Source: JBGSON01 sp041739085
Lineage (GTDB): Bacteria; Patescibacteriota; Gracilibacteria; CAIRYL01
DNA length: 14,618 nucleotides
Assembly (NCBI GenBank): GCA_041739085.1
Contig: JBGSON010000042.1
Coordinates: forward strand, 1 to 14,618
Reading direction: 5' to 3'
Part shown: piece by piece, positions 1 to 6,608 of the stretch
How positions within the stretch are numbered: position 1 is the stretch's first letter
Layout: every line of letters begins with the position of its first letter
Notes under the pieces: generated by a model
What the model saw: only the letters and a program-made list of their open reading frames with translations
The model's database searches: none
What the model was told of the DNA's origin: nothing
Translations under genes and position numbers: made by a program

Positions 1-615
1 GGATATGACTTCACTTACGTCGACTCCCGTTTCCGATGCTATGGACTGGAATTCCACAAATCGAGATGTGTCTGAGGTCATCGATGCGAGAAACTCTGAG
101 TAGGATGATGAATTAAAATCAGGATTCACCCACGAAAATGTGCCGTCGGCGATCATCCCTGCCTTGTAGAGTGTCGCGATATCAGGAGATGTATTCCCGC
201 TCAAGACCTCAATGGCCTTTCTTGTGAATCCCGCAGCTTGTCTTTTGCCGCTCCTGAAGGCATCCAGAATACCAAGTTGCATATTCGGACCATAGCGGTC
301 AGACAAATACGCATTCGCGGTATCAATACCAACCGCGACAGACTTTCTTGCAAATACTTTCCCATCGGTTCCTCCCGGAAGCACTAAATCTGGATTAAAC
401 TCACCAGTAATCTCGTCCAGCCCATCATAACTTGGGCGAAGGAGGGCTTGGCATTCATTCTGGAGATTGACTATTTGCTCATTGGATTCCTCAACTGGAA
501 CTTTTCTGTATCCTGAATCGTCGCCTTCAGGAAGTCCCGTAGATTCTAGGATCGGCCGTTCTATTGGTTTTTCATGAAAATTCTCCGGCGTGGGAGAAAA
601 TATTTCTTGTTCCAT
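1..615 (-). CDS. Partial gene: probable M15 (VanX/DdpX-like) D-Ala-D-Ala dipeptidase domain protein, 5' part
   Basis: The frame is open from an ATG at 615 to the window edge (205 codons, no stop), so the C-terminus is missing. The first ~60 residues are acidic and Glu/Pro-rich with no membrane segment or signal peptide. At about residues 85-125 comes a stretch ending in LGILDAFRSGKRQAAGF. It matches in pattern the D-G/A-Y/F-R-P...Q region of M15D dipeptidases, where the Arg helps in catalysis. Such enzymes cleave D-Ala-D-Ala in peptidoglycan turnover or vancomycin resistance. The zinc-binding SxHxxGxxxD and ExWH motifs would lie beyond the window, so the call rests on one motif and its spacing. 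The long N-terminal extension is not typical of VanX. The sequence before the start is A/T-rich, unlike the C-rich sequence before many other genes here. It is transcribed from its own strong promoter at 640-667. Confidence 0.5.
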   Translation of the reverse strand, partial: MEQEIFSPTPENFHEKPIERPILESTGLPEGDDSGYRKVPVEESNEQIVNLQNECQALLRPSYDGLDEITGEFNPDLVLPGGTDGKVFARKSVAVGIDTANAYLSDRYGPNMQLGILDAFRSGKRQAAGFTRKAIEVLSGNTSPDIATLYKAGMIADGTFSWVNPDFNSSSYSEFLASMTSDTSRFVEFQSIASETGVDVSEVIS

Positions 616-639
616 AAAAAAATTTTAAAAAAGGGTGTT

Positions 640-667
640 ATTATATATGGAAACTAAAAAATGTCAA
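640..667 (-). promoter_or_regulatory. Consensus sigma70-type promoter for the gene at 1-615
   Basis: On the minus strand TTGACA (662-667) and TATAAT (640-645) are separated by 16 bp, matching both consensus hexamers fully. The predicted transcript start near 633 leaves a leader of about 18 nt before the ATG at 615. Just upstream, 671-682 is an inverted repeat (AATTG-TT-CAATT) that could be an operator. Confidence 0.75.
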
Positions 668-791
668 TACAATTGTTCAATTAGAAGCAATAAACATAAG
701 TAAATGGCTTAAAAACAGGATTTAGAGATGTCAAAGATGACGAACAATATCATAGTTTTTAGTATTTCGAGCTTCTTCGATTCGGCACAAT

Positions 792-825
792 AAAAAACCC
801 GAAGTGGAATTATTTCGGGTTTTTT
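792..825 (-). terminator. Rho-independent terminator after rplK
   Basis: The arms AAAAAACCCGAA (792-803) and TTCGGGTTTTTT (814-825) form a perfect 12-bp stem with a 10-nt loop, ending in a T run on either strand. It lies 20 bp after the rplK stop and closes the secE-nusG-rplK operon. The symmetric A and T runs mean it could also stop transcription on the + strand. Confidence 0.9.
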
Positions 826-845
826 CTCTATCGTTGGAGAGTTTC

Positions 846-1271
846 TTATCCTTCCACCTTCACCCCCATGGACCGCGCGGATCCCGCAATGATCTTCACG
901 GCGGCATCCATATCGTTCGCGCTGAGGTCAGCCATCTTTTTCTTTGCGATCTCTTCGAGCTGAGCCCGGGTAATGGTCCCGACTTTGTCGGAGTGGGACT
1001 TCGGAGATCCCTTGGCGAGCCCGATCGCTTTTTTGATGAGGTCAGCAGCAGGAGGGGATTTCAGGATGAAACTGAATGAGCGGTCTTCATACACTGATAT
1101 CTTTGCTGGGACAACGATGTCTCCCATCCCCTGGGTCTTTTCGTTGAACTGCTTGCAGAATTCCTGGATGTTGATCCCGGCTGGCCCAAGCGCTGTTCCG
1201 ACAGGGGGGGCAGGAGTCGCTTTTCCGGCGGTGATTTGAATGGTGATGAGACGAGTGACTTTTTTCGCCAT
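846..1271 (-). CDS. rplK: Large ribosomal subunit protein uL11
   Basis: L11 is the stalk-base protein that binds the GTPase-associated region of 23S rRNA. The protein has 141 residues, the normal family length. The Pro-rich thiostrepton-site helix (PAPPVGTALGPAGINI, residues ~21-35) is present, and the C-terminal RNA-binding domain contains GTITRAQLEEIAKKKM and ends in ARSMGVKVEG. The frame stays open upstream to 1346, but the family starts at MAKKV, so the ATG at 1271 is chosen. It follows nusG and an unknown gene, with a 52-bp gap that carries a possible internal promoter. rplA, normally the next gene, is absent; a terminator follows instead. No Shine-Dalgarno precedes the start. Confidence 0.97.
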   Translation of the reverse strand: MAKKVTRLITIQITAGKATPAPPVGTALGPAGINIQEFCKQFNEKTQGMGDIVVPAKISVYEDRSFSFILKSPPAADLIKKAIGLAKGSPKSHSDKVGTITRAQLEEIAKKKMADLSANDMDAAVKIIAGSARSMGVKVEG

Positions 1272-1304
1272 ATATGAGTTCGTTACAGGTCGAAAAGGGC
1301 TGAA

Positions 1305-1310
1305 ATTATA
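1305..1310 (-). promoter_or_regulatory. Possible internal -10 element before rplK
   Basis: A perfect TATAAT lies in the gap between the unknown gene and rplK, about 34 bp before the rplK ATG. The hexamer 17 bp upstream is TGGCAT, a poor -35, so a separate rplK promoter is only possible. Confidence 0.35.
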
Positions 1311-1323
1311 AAGGAGATTGAAA

Positions 1324-1986
1324 TCAAATGCCAGAAGATTCACCATCGGAGGGGGCAGAATCTTTTATGGATGGGACGAGATGATTGAAGAGCGGGAGGA
1401 GTTTCTTATGGTTCTCTTTCAGATATTCGAATCCGATGAGCTTCTCGGGGGCAACAACAAGGAGATATGCTTTGTCCTTTGAAGAAGAAGGATTGAAGTA
1501 GAGTGAAAAAGTACCGTACTCATCGGTCTGGTTCAGCGTGGTCTCCGGGTCATTGCGGAATGATTTTTCCAGCTTGACCTTAATGTATTGAAACGCTTTT
1601 GCGGCGGTCGTGTTATGAAGCGGATACATCTCGTATGCCCGCACCAGGAGGATGTCGCCGTCATAAAAATCACTCTTCACCGCCACCATGCCGTCTTCCT
1701 CTTCTTTCAGCGTGATGACTCCGAAGAGATGGCTCGAGGGAGCGCTTTCTTCTTTCATGATTCCGGGAAGGCCGGCGAGTTCAAAACTCTTCTCTGAGAT
1801 CTGCGAAACAGGAACATCAAAACGGACTGTGTTTCCATCGACGGAGGAGTTCTGATCGGAGGATTTGGTGATGGACGCCTGGAGGGGGTCCACACGGTCG
1901 GGGAAGAAAACATATTCGAGGGCAGCGATCCCGACAACGACAAGAAAAATCCCGGCAGCAATGAGTGTTTTTCGCATTTTTTCCAT
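1324..1986 (-). CDS. Hypothetical protein with N-terminal membrane anchor, between nusG and rplK
   Basis: I do not recognise this family. The ATG at 1986 lies 4 bp after the nusG stop, which suggests coupled translation; a second ATG at 1977 is possible. The product is 220 residues. A short basic N-terminus (MEKMRKT) leads into one hydrophobic helix (about residues 8-27), a signal anchor or uncleaved signal. The rest is soluble and probably outside the membrane. It has mixed alpha/beta-looking sequence, Ser-rich linkers and a Ser/Asp/Gly-rich C-terminus, with no cysteine pair, lipobox or obvious catalytic motif. The nusG-rplK pair is adjacent in most bacteria, so a gene inserted here will share the expression of the translation genes. 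It might be a lineage-specific envelope protein; no function can be assigned. Confidence 0.85.
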   Translation of the reverse strand: MEKMRKTLIAAGIFLVVVGIAALEYVFFPDRVDPLQASITKSSDQNSSVDGNTVRFDVPVSQISEKSFELAGLPGIMKEESAPSSHLFGVITLKEEEDGMVAVKSDFYDGDILLVRAYEMYPLHNTTAAKAFQYIKVKLEKSFRNDPETTLNQTDEYGTFSLYFNPSSSKDKAYLLVVAPEKLIGFEYLKENHKKLLPLFNHLVPSIKDSAPSDGESSGI

Positions 1987-1990
1987 GAGC

Positions 1991-2656
1991 TTACTTCTTC
2001 GTGACCTGGTTGAAATCAAGTTCTACAGGGGTCTCCCGGTCAAAAATAGAAACGAGAACGGTGAGTTTTCCTTTCTCCACATCCACAGAATCGACATTCC
2101 CTTCAAAGGTGGCAAAAGGTCCGCTCACGATCTTTACGATATCGCCTTTCTTGAAATCGGCCTTGAATTTGGGCTCCTCGCTCCCCATCCTGCTTTTCAC
2201 AAGACCGAATTCTTCAAGGGTGACGGGGACGGGGATATTTCCGGATCCGACAAAGCCGGTGACGTTCGGTGTATTCCGGACGACATACCAGGAATCATCC
2301 GTAACGATCATATCGACGAGGACATAGCCGGGAAAAAGACACTTCTTTACTTCGATCGGTTTCCCGCGTCGCATGATGATCTCTTTCTCCTTCGGGACGA
2401 GGATATCAAATATCTTATCCTGCATACCGAGTGTCTCCATCCGGAGTCGGAGTGCTTTCTCAACAGCATCTTCATAACCGGAATACGTATGGATGGCATA
2501 CCAATTGCGTCCGAGGGAAGGATCCTGCCTCCCTTTCATCGGACCGACCTTTTTTTCAACGGATTCAATATCCGAAGAGACCGGTTTCTTTGAGGACCGG
2601 GGAGATTTTTTCACGGTTTTATTTTCTTCTCCGGGAGTTTTCTTTTTTGGACTCAT
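1991..2656 (-). CDS. nusG: Transcription termination/antitermination factor NusG
   Basis: NusG binds RNA polymerase through its NGN domain, suppresses pausing, and links to Rho or ribosomal protein S10 through its KOW domain. The NGN domain spans about residues 51-160 (NWYAIHTYSGYE; LFPGYVLVDM; VRNTPNVTGFVG). The KOW domain spans about 166-220 (FKKGDIVKIVSGPFATFEG; IFDRETPVELDFNQV). Both are well conserved. The first 49 residues are an extra Lys/Ser/Pro-rich tail not found in typical ~180-residue NusG. The start overlaps the secE stop by 4 bases (ATGA), so the two are probably translationally coupled. The usual genomic partner secE is directly upstream. Confidence 0.97.
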   Translation of the reverse strand: MSPKKKTPGEENKTVKKSPRSSKKPVSSDIESVEKKVGPMKGRQDPSLGRNWYAIHTYSGYEDAVEKALRLRMETLGMQDKIFDILVPKEKEIIMRRGKPIEVKKCLFPGYVLVDMIVTDDSWYVVRNTPNVTGFVGSGNIPVPVTLEEFGLVKSRMGSEEPKFKADFKKGDIVKIVSGPFATFEGNVDSVDVEKGKLTVLVSIFDRETPVELDFNQVTKK

Positions 2657-2847
2657 AAAGATTTGTCAGAGACAAGTGTGAAGATGAAGGTGTTGAGAAA
2701 ACCGTCCAAAACTCCGAAAAGAAGAGCCCCGCCCAGCACAAACCCGATCGTGATGATGCTGAGCCGGATCGCCTGCTTTTGAGTCGGCCATGTGACATTC
2801 TTGAGCTCATGGACAGCGCCCTTAAAATATAGGACTACGGATTTCAT
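2653..2847 (-). CDS. secE: Preprotein translocase subunit SecE
   Basis: SecE clamps and stabilises the SecY channel in the inner membrane. The 64-residue product has the short single-helix form common outside Proteobacteria. The conserved amphipathic motif HELKNVTWPT lies at residues ~13-22, followed by one membrane helix at about 28-57. It is the first gene of the secE-nusG-unknown-rplK unit, with a promoter at 2895-2923. The tRNA-Trp and rpmG genes often found just upstream are not seen. The start is preceded by TCTCTCCCC with no Shine-Dalgarno. Confidence 0.95.
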   Translation of the reverse strand: MKSVVLYFKGAVHELKNVTWPTQKQAIRLSIITIGFVLGGALLFGVLDGFLNTFIFTLVSDKSL

Positions 2848-2894
2848 GGGGAGAGAAAAATACCTTGAAAAGGACCTCTCATGGGATCAAGGAG

Positions 2895-2923
2895 ATTCTA
2901 GTGAGGATAAGGCTTTTTAGCAA
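2895..2923 (-). promoter_or_regulatory. Promoter of the secE-nusG-rplK operon
   Basis: On the minus strand TTGCTA (2918-2923) and TAGAAT (2895-2900) are 17 bp apart. The -10 is preceded by CTCAC. The same form occurs before infA (9501-9529). The predicted transcript leader is about 40 nt. Confidence 0.65.
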
Positions 2924-2935
2924 GTACAAAAATAA

Positions 2936-2995
2936 GAAAAAGCACAAAACACAAAAGAAAAAAGAAGGAGCGCCGACTCTCTTTTGTGCTTTTTC
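2936..2995 (-). terminator. Hairpin terminator after the LCP gene
   Basis: The arms GAAAAAGCACAAAA (2936-2949) and TTTTGTGCTTTTTC (2982-2995) pair perfectly over 14 bp. On the minus strand the downstream arm ends in T-rich sequence, 8 bp after the LCP stop at 3004. The 32-nt loop holds a second CACAAAAG stretch that offers an alternative pairing. It separates the LCP gene from the secE promoter. Confidence 0.75.
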
Positions 2996-3003
2996 TTTTC
3001 TCT

Positions 3004-5133
3004 TTATTCTTTCAGGATCTGCTGCCAGACGTACTTCTTGATGAGGCTCCAGTCGTCATTCCGCGGGGACAGGGTATACATCTTTGCCCCCGAAGCCGTG
3101 TCTCTCATGAGAGACACGAGTGCATTTGCCGGCGACAGGACATTCCCGCCCCTCACCTCGTAATCTTTGATTGCAAAAAATTGGGCGATCGCGTCCTGAG
3201 GAGTCATATCCGTTTCCACTCTTTCGATCATGGAGAGGATGAGGGAAATGATGGAATCCGCATCGGAAATCCCAAGGTTTTTTGCTTTGTCTTTCGCGGC
3301 AGCGAGGATCGTGTGTTGCCGCTTCGCCCTTTCAAAATCACTGGAGGTCGTCCGGCTCCTTGCGAGGCGGAGGGCCTGTACTCCGGATACATGGTGATAC
3401 CCTTTCTCAAAATACATGGTTCCCCAGACACCGTCATCCAATGTCTTATACGAAGGATCGGCGATGTCTCTCGGGACATAGACGTCAATCCCGCCGAGCG
3501 CGTCGATCCCGTCGATGAAGATGTCGAAATCAATGAGCGCGTAATGCGTAATCCGCTGTCCGGTGATGTCCTCGATCTTCGCAATAAATGCCTGCATCCC
3601 GTACCTTGCCCAATAGGCGTTGATCCGCCAGTCACCCATGAAGAGATCCCGGGGGATTGAGATGAGGGTGATCCGCTTGTTCGTGTGATCGATATTGGCG
3701 AGAATCATGGTGTCGACGTTTCCTCCGTTCCTTCCGAGGAGGAGGTAATTCTCTCTCCCTTCCATGTCCCCGGCGATGGTCGCTTCAAGTTCAGAAATAT
3801 CGACCGCTGCCTCTTCTTTCTGACTCGCTTCGCGGATGATGGATTTCAGACCCAGAAGAGCAACGGGATTGGTCCCGTCGGGAAGAGTCGCGACGATGGA
3901 GCCACTCACGGGGTCTTTCGTCAGGTACCGGTACACTTCACCGTTCTTTTCGATGACGGCCAGGGTCGGATTATCAAGGGCAAGCTCTTCTCCTTCCGCA
4001 TTTTCTTCCGGGATCGGCGTCTCTTCTCCGTTCTCTCCCGTATTGTCGGGGGGAGGGGAAAATGCGCGAATGGTAAATCCAACGGAATCTGAATATTCCT
4101 TCATCTGAGCGTCATCGAGGAGAGCAAGGAGCGCCTGTTCTTCGACATCGGGGGAGACCTCCGGAACGCCCTCAGCAGGAACGCCTGCAAGTCCCGAGAT
4201 CTCTCCTTCCGGGATTCCCGCCTCCGCTGCTTGTCCGGTTTCTGCTCCGGGAGCCGCTACTTCTTCTGTGATTTTCGCGATGAACACTTCTTTCTCTTCC
4301 TGCAGTGTTTTCTCCAGATCGTGGAGTGCGGAGTCGAGGGAATCATAGAGTGCTACCGTCTCGTCGATCTCGAGTTCAAATGTATATTCCAGGGGATAGA
4401 AATTGAGAGTGGCAATGCGATCTCCTTCATGTTTCACCGCGATCCGGAGCGTGTCCACTTTTGCGATTTCCTCCGATTCGATGAGGAACGGATTCGGTTT
4501 TTCAGGAGCCGGTTCAGAAGGGAGAATCCCCGCTTCCTCCGCAGGAATATCAAGGGGAGCTATTTCTTCCGCATTCTCTTCGGAAGGAGCAGGAGGAGTT
4601 ATTTCCTCCATTCCCGGAAGAGAAATATCAGGAGAAGGAGAAACGAGAAACGACGGATTGTAGGCAGGATCTGATTCTCTCTTATTCCAGTCTCCGACAA
4701 AAAGAGTAATTTGTTCTGACACCATTCCTTTTTCATCATTGGCTCTGAGAAGCGTGAGATAGTAGTAGAGAGCATTTTCAACGGTCTCTTCCTCTTCTTC
4801 GTCGACGGCCTCCGCCGCGAAGAAATCACAGTCCTCGATCGGAAGAAGGAGATAGTGCCGAAGCGTATTATTGCTCTTGCATTCATTCTCCATCGCGGAA
4901 CGGAGCGTCGAAATGTCATCGAGTTCCGCGATCTGGAGCTTGTTCAAATCCCCGATCTCCCGCTTCAGGTTTTTGAAGAAGAAATATCCTTCGAGAGCGG
5001 AGAAGAGGAGGACTCCGATTATGAGGATCCAAAGTATCGGCTTGAGGATAAATCTCCATATGTTTCTGCAGATCGAGCATGGGGATTGTCGCTTCTCTCT
5101 CGCGAGAAGATGTCGGAATCGTTCGGGCTTCAT
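3004..5133 (-). CDS. LytR-CpsA-Psr (LCP) family cell-envelope transferase, unusually long
   Basis: LCP proteins attach lipid-linked glycopolymers (teichoic acids, capsule, arabinogalactan) to peptidoglycan on the outer face of the membrane. The 709-residue product has a cytoplasmic basic N-terminus and one membrane helix at about 28-50. The catalytic LCP domain lies at ~463-620. In it NVDTMILA supplies the metal-binding Asp, SIPRD the phosphate-binding Arg, IDFDIFIDGIDALGGI the core, and LARSR...SDFERAKRQ the substrate-binding Arg cluster. Between helix and domain lies ~410 residues of Glu/Pro/Ala-rich low-complexity sequence, with a possible small folded segment around IRIAVKHEG-like strands; I do not recognise it. 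Typical members are 300-500 residues. The gene stands alone between two ribosomal operons, with its own promoter (5172-5200) and terminator. The start follows TTTCCCT. The target polymer cannot be inferred. Confidence 0.9.
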   Translation of the reverse strand: MKPERFRHLLAREKRQSPCSICRNIWRFILKPILWILIIGVLLFSALEGYFFFKNLKREIGDLNKLQIAELDDISTLRSAMENECKSNNTLRHYLLLPIEDCDFFAAEAVDEEEEETVENALYYYLTLLRANDEKGMVSEQITLFVGDWNKRESDPAYNPSFLVSPSPDISLPGMEEITPPAPSEENAEEIAPLDIPAEEAGILPSEPAPEKPNPFLIESEEIAKVDTLRIAVKHEGDRIATLNFYPLEYTFELEIDETVALYDSLDSALHDLEKTLQEEKEVFIAKITEEVAAPGAETGQAAEAGIPEGEISGLAGVPAEGVPEVSPDVEEQALLALLDDAQMKEYSDSVGFTIRAFSPPPDNTGENGEETPIPEENAEGEELALDNPTLAVIEKNGEVYRYLTKDPVSGSIVATLPDGTNPVALLGLKSIIREASQKEEAAVDISELEATIAGDMEGRENYLLLGRNGGNVDTMILANIDHTNKRITLISIPRDLFMGDWRINAYWARYGMQAFIAKIEDITGQRITHYALIDFDIFIDGIDALGGIDVYVPRDIADPSYKTLDDGVWGTMYFEKGYHHVSGVQALRLARSRTTSSDFERAKRQHTILAAAKDKAKNLGISDADSIISLILSMIERVETDMTPQDAIAQFFAIKDYEVRGGNVLSPANALVSLMRDTASGAKMYTLSPRNDDWSLIKKYVWQQILKE

Positions 5134-5171
5134 AGGGAAAGGAAATGGAATGAAGACTGGTCACTGAGGGG

Positions 5172-5200
5172 AGTATAGGGACTCTCCGCCTTGAATTCAA
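5172..5200 (-). promoter_or_regulatory. Promoter of the LCP gene
   Basis: On the minus strand TTGAAT (5195-5200) and TATACT (5172-5177) are 17 bp apart, with a predicted leader of about 33 nt. The -35 sits inside a perfect 14-bp palindrome (5189-5202). Confidence 0.7.
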
Positions 5201-5202
5201 GG
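5189..5202. repeat. 14-bp perfect palindrome over the LCP -35 element
   Basis: CCTTGAATTCAAGG is its own reverse complement and covers the -35 hexamer. A short inverted repeat, GGAG-AA-CTCC (5201-5210), adjoins it. The position suits a repressor site, but no regulator is identified. Confidence 0.45.
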
Positions 5203-5277
5203 AGAACTCCTCAACGGAATACAGGCGGGAAGCGAGTATCCCGAAAACCCTTCATCATCCGAAAATGAAAGAGGACG

Positions 5278-5298
5278 AAAAAACAATACGTCCGTATT
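5278..5298 (-). terminator. Weak hairpin terminator after rpsI
   Basis: On the minus strand, 9 bp after the rpsI stop, AATAC-GGAC-GTATT (5285-5298) forms a 5-bp stem with a tetraloop and is followed by GTTTTTT. The stem is short and A/T-rich, so read-through into the LCP gene is possible. Confidence 0.45.
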
Positions 5299-5306
5299 CT
5301 CCGAGA

Positions 5307-5765
5307 TCAGCGTTTCGACCACTGCGGAGCTCTCCTTGCCTTCTTCAGTCCGAATTTTTTCCGCTCCTTTATGCGGGCATCACGAGTGAGAAGTCCGGAC
5401 CTCTTCAGAGTCGTCCTTGTCCCTTCGTCGAGGAGAGACAGGGCTTTGGAGAGTCCATGACGGGCAGCGTCAGCCTGTGAAGCGATGCCACCACCTTTTA
5501 CCCGGACGACGACGTCAAAGTCCTTCGTTTTTCCAAGAGTATGGAGTGGCTGAATAACTTTTTCCGTAAGTGGTTCAAAGAAAAACTCCTCAAGTTTCTT
5601 GTTGTTGATGAGGATGCTCCCTGTTCCTTTCGGATACAGGCGCACAGTGGCGATGGCTGTTTTTCGTTTCCCGACCGCATAGAAGTAGGTCCGCGTGTCT
5701 TTTTTCACCGCAGGAGTGTTCGTTTTTTCAGGTTCCGAGATCTTCGGTTTCTTCGTTGTCGGCAT
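5307..5765 (-). CDS. rpsI: Small ribosomal subunit protein uS9
   Basis: S9 is a head protein of the 30S subunit whose C-terminal tail reaches the P-site tRNA. The product has 152 residues. The S9 fold starts near residue 27 (YFYAVGKRKTAIATVRLYP), and the conserved basic tail ends in RRAPQWSKR, with the invariant terminal Ser-Lys-Arg. The first ~25 residues are an extra Lys/Pro/Thr-rich extension. It follows rplM after 9 bp, the usual rplM-rpsI pair, and is the last gene of the operon. The stop is UGA. The bases before the ATG are ATTCC; no Shine-Dalgarno is seen. Confidence 0.97.
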   Translation of the reverse strand: MPTTKKPKISEPEKTNTPAVKKDTRTYFYAVGKRKTAIATVRLYPKGTGSILINNKKLEEFFFEPLTEKVIQPLHTLGKTKDFDVVVRVKGGGIASQADAARHGLSKALSLLDEGTRTTLKRSGLLTRDARIKERKKFGLKKARRAPQWSKR

Positions 5766-5774
5766 GGAATGATA

Positions 5775-6203
5775 TTAAAGAGTGACAGGGAGAGGGGCCT
5801 GGGCTAAATGAGGATGATCCGGACCAGCATACACTTTCAGGCGTTTCAGGATCTCTTTTTTGAGATGGTTCTTCGGGATCATTCCGGCGACGGCATCTTC
5901 GAGGATCCGGGTGGGGTTTTCCTTGATGAGTTCACGGGCTGTCCTTGATTTTACATGCCCCGGATAGCGACTGTAGCGGAAATATTTTTTCTGATCGAGT
6001 TTATTACCGGTGAAGACGACCTTCTCGGCATTGATGATGATCACCCCGTCGCCCTGATCGAGATGAGGGGAGAACGTGACCTTATGTTTCCCGCGGAGGA
6101 GGACTGCCGACTTCGTGGCAACGTCTCCAACGACCTTTCCGTCAGCATCGATGAGGTGCCAATTTCTTTTCAGGTCGGATTGTTTGAGGAGTATCGTTTT
6201 CAT
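5775..6203 (-). CDS. rplM: Large ribosomal subunit protein uL13
   Basis: L13 is an early-assembly 50S protein. The ATG at 6203 gives 142 residues, as in E. coli. The sequence is typical: WHLIDADGKVVGDVAT at residues ~16-31, then LLRGKHKVTFSPHLDQGDGVIIINAEK, GNKLDQKKYFRYSRYPGH, and AGMIPKNHLKK near residue 110. The frame stays open to 6329, but that upstream part overlaps rplQ and is not family sequence. The gap to rplQ is 31 bp, and the gene pairs with rpsI. The leader CACCCATTCCTTCAG is pyrimidine-rich. Confidence 0.97.
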   Translation of the reverse strand: MKTILLKQSDLKRNWHLIDADGKVVGDVATKSAVLLRGKHKVTFSPHLDQGDGVIIINAEKVVFTGNKLDQKKYFRYSRYPGHVKSRTARELIKENPTRILEDAVAGMIPKNHLKKEILKRLKVYAGPDHPHLAQAPLPVTL

Positions 6204-6234
6204 CTGAAGGAATGGGTGAAGGGAGTAAGGAAAA

Positions 6235-6591
6235 TCATTGGGTGAGTTCGATCTGAACGGAAGCAGCTCCGTCCCCAGGACGGACACCGATCTGGGTGAT
6301 ACGTGTGAATCCGGAAGTCTTCTTATCAAACCGCTTTTTTAAATCGGAGACCATTTTTATCGATGCCTCTTTCGTATAGAGAAGTTTCTGAACGGAGCGG
6401 ATCGCTTCGCGTTCTTCCTTTCTTTTCACAGTGGAGATGAGCCTTTCGACTACTGGCTGGACAGCTTTCGCTTTTTTGTCTGTCGTCTTGATCCTTTCGT
6501 GGAGGACGAGGGAGGTGGCAAGATTTCTGATGAGGGAGTTCAGATGCCCTCTTTTCCGGCCCAGCTTCAGATTTTTAACGCGGTGTCTCAT
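6235..6591 (-). CDS. rplQ: Large ribosomal subunit protein bL17
   Basis: L17 lines the outer rim of the peptide exit tunnel. The product has 118 residues and begins with the family signature MRHRVKNLKLGRKRGHLNSLIRN-like stretch. This is followed by LVLHERIKTTDKKAK and a C-terminal strand (TRITQIGVRPGDGAASVQIEL). It comes 17 bp after rpoA, the universal end of the alpha operon. CTCCTTCCC lies directly before the ATG, one of the clearest examples of the C-rich start context. Confidence 0.97.
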   Translation of the reverse strand: MRHRVKNLKLGRKRGHLNSLIRNLATSLVLHERIKTTDKKAKAVQPVVERLISTVKRKEEREAIRSVQKLLYTKEASIKMVSDLKKRFDKKTSGFTRITQIGVRPGDGAASVQIELTQ

Positions 6592-6608
6592 GGGAAGGAG
6601 ATAAAAAA

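Larger units (their letters stand above)
616..845. other. Intergenic region between the M15-like gene and rplK
   Basis: About 230 A/T-rich bases hold the promoter at 640-667, the inverted repeat at 671-682 and the terminator at 792-825. I see no tRNA, no small gene and no trace of rplA here. Confidence 0.6.

Noticed and set aside
1865..2593. A 242-codon + strand open frame opposite nusG
   Set aside because: It is antisense to a strongly conserved gene and has no recognisable protein sequence.
2848..3003. tRNA-Trp or rpmG before secE
   Set aside because: I found no cloverleaf and no L33 reading frame in this gap.
6592..6600. GGGAAGGAG next to the rplQ start looks like a Shine-Dalgarno
   Set aside because: It is on the + strand, while rplQ is on the minus strand. 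In the mRNA the sequence reads CTCCTTCCC.
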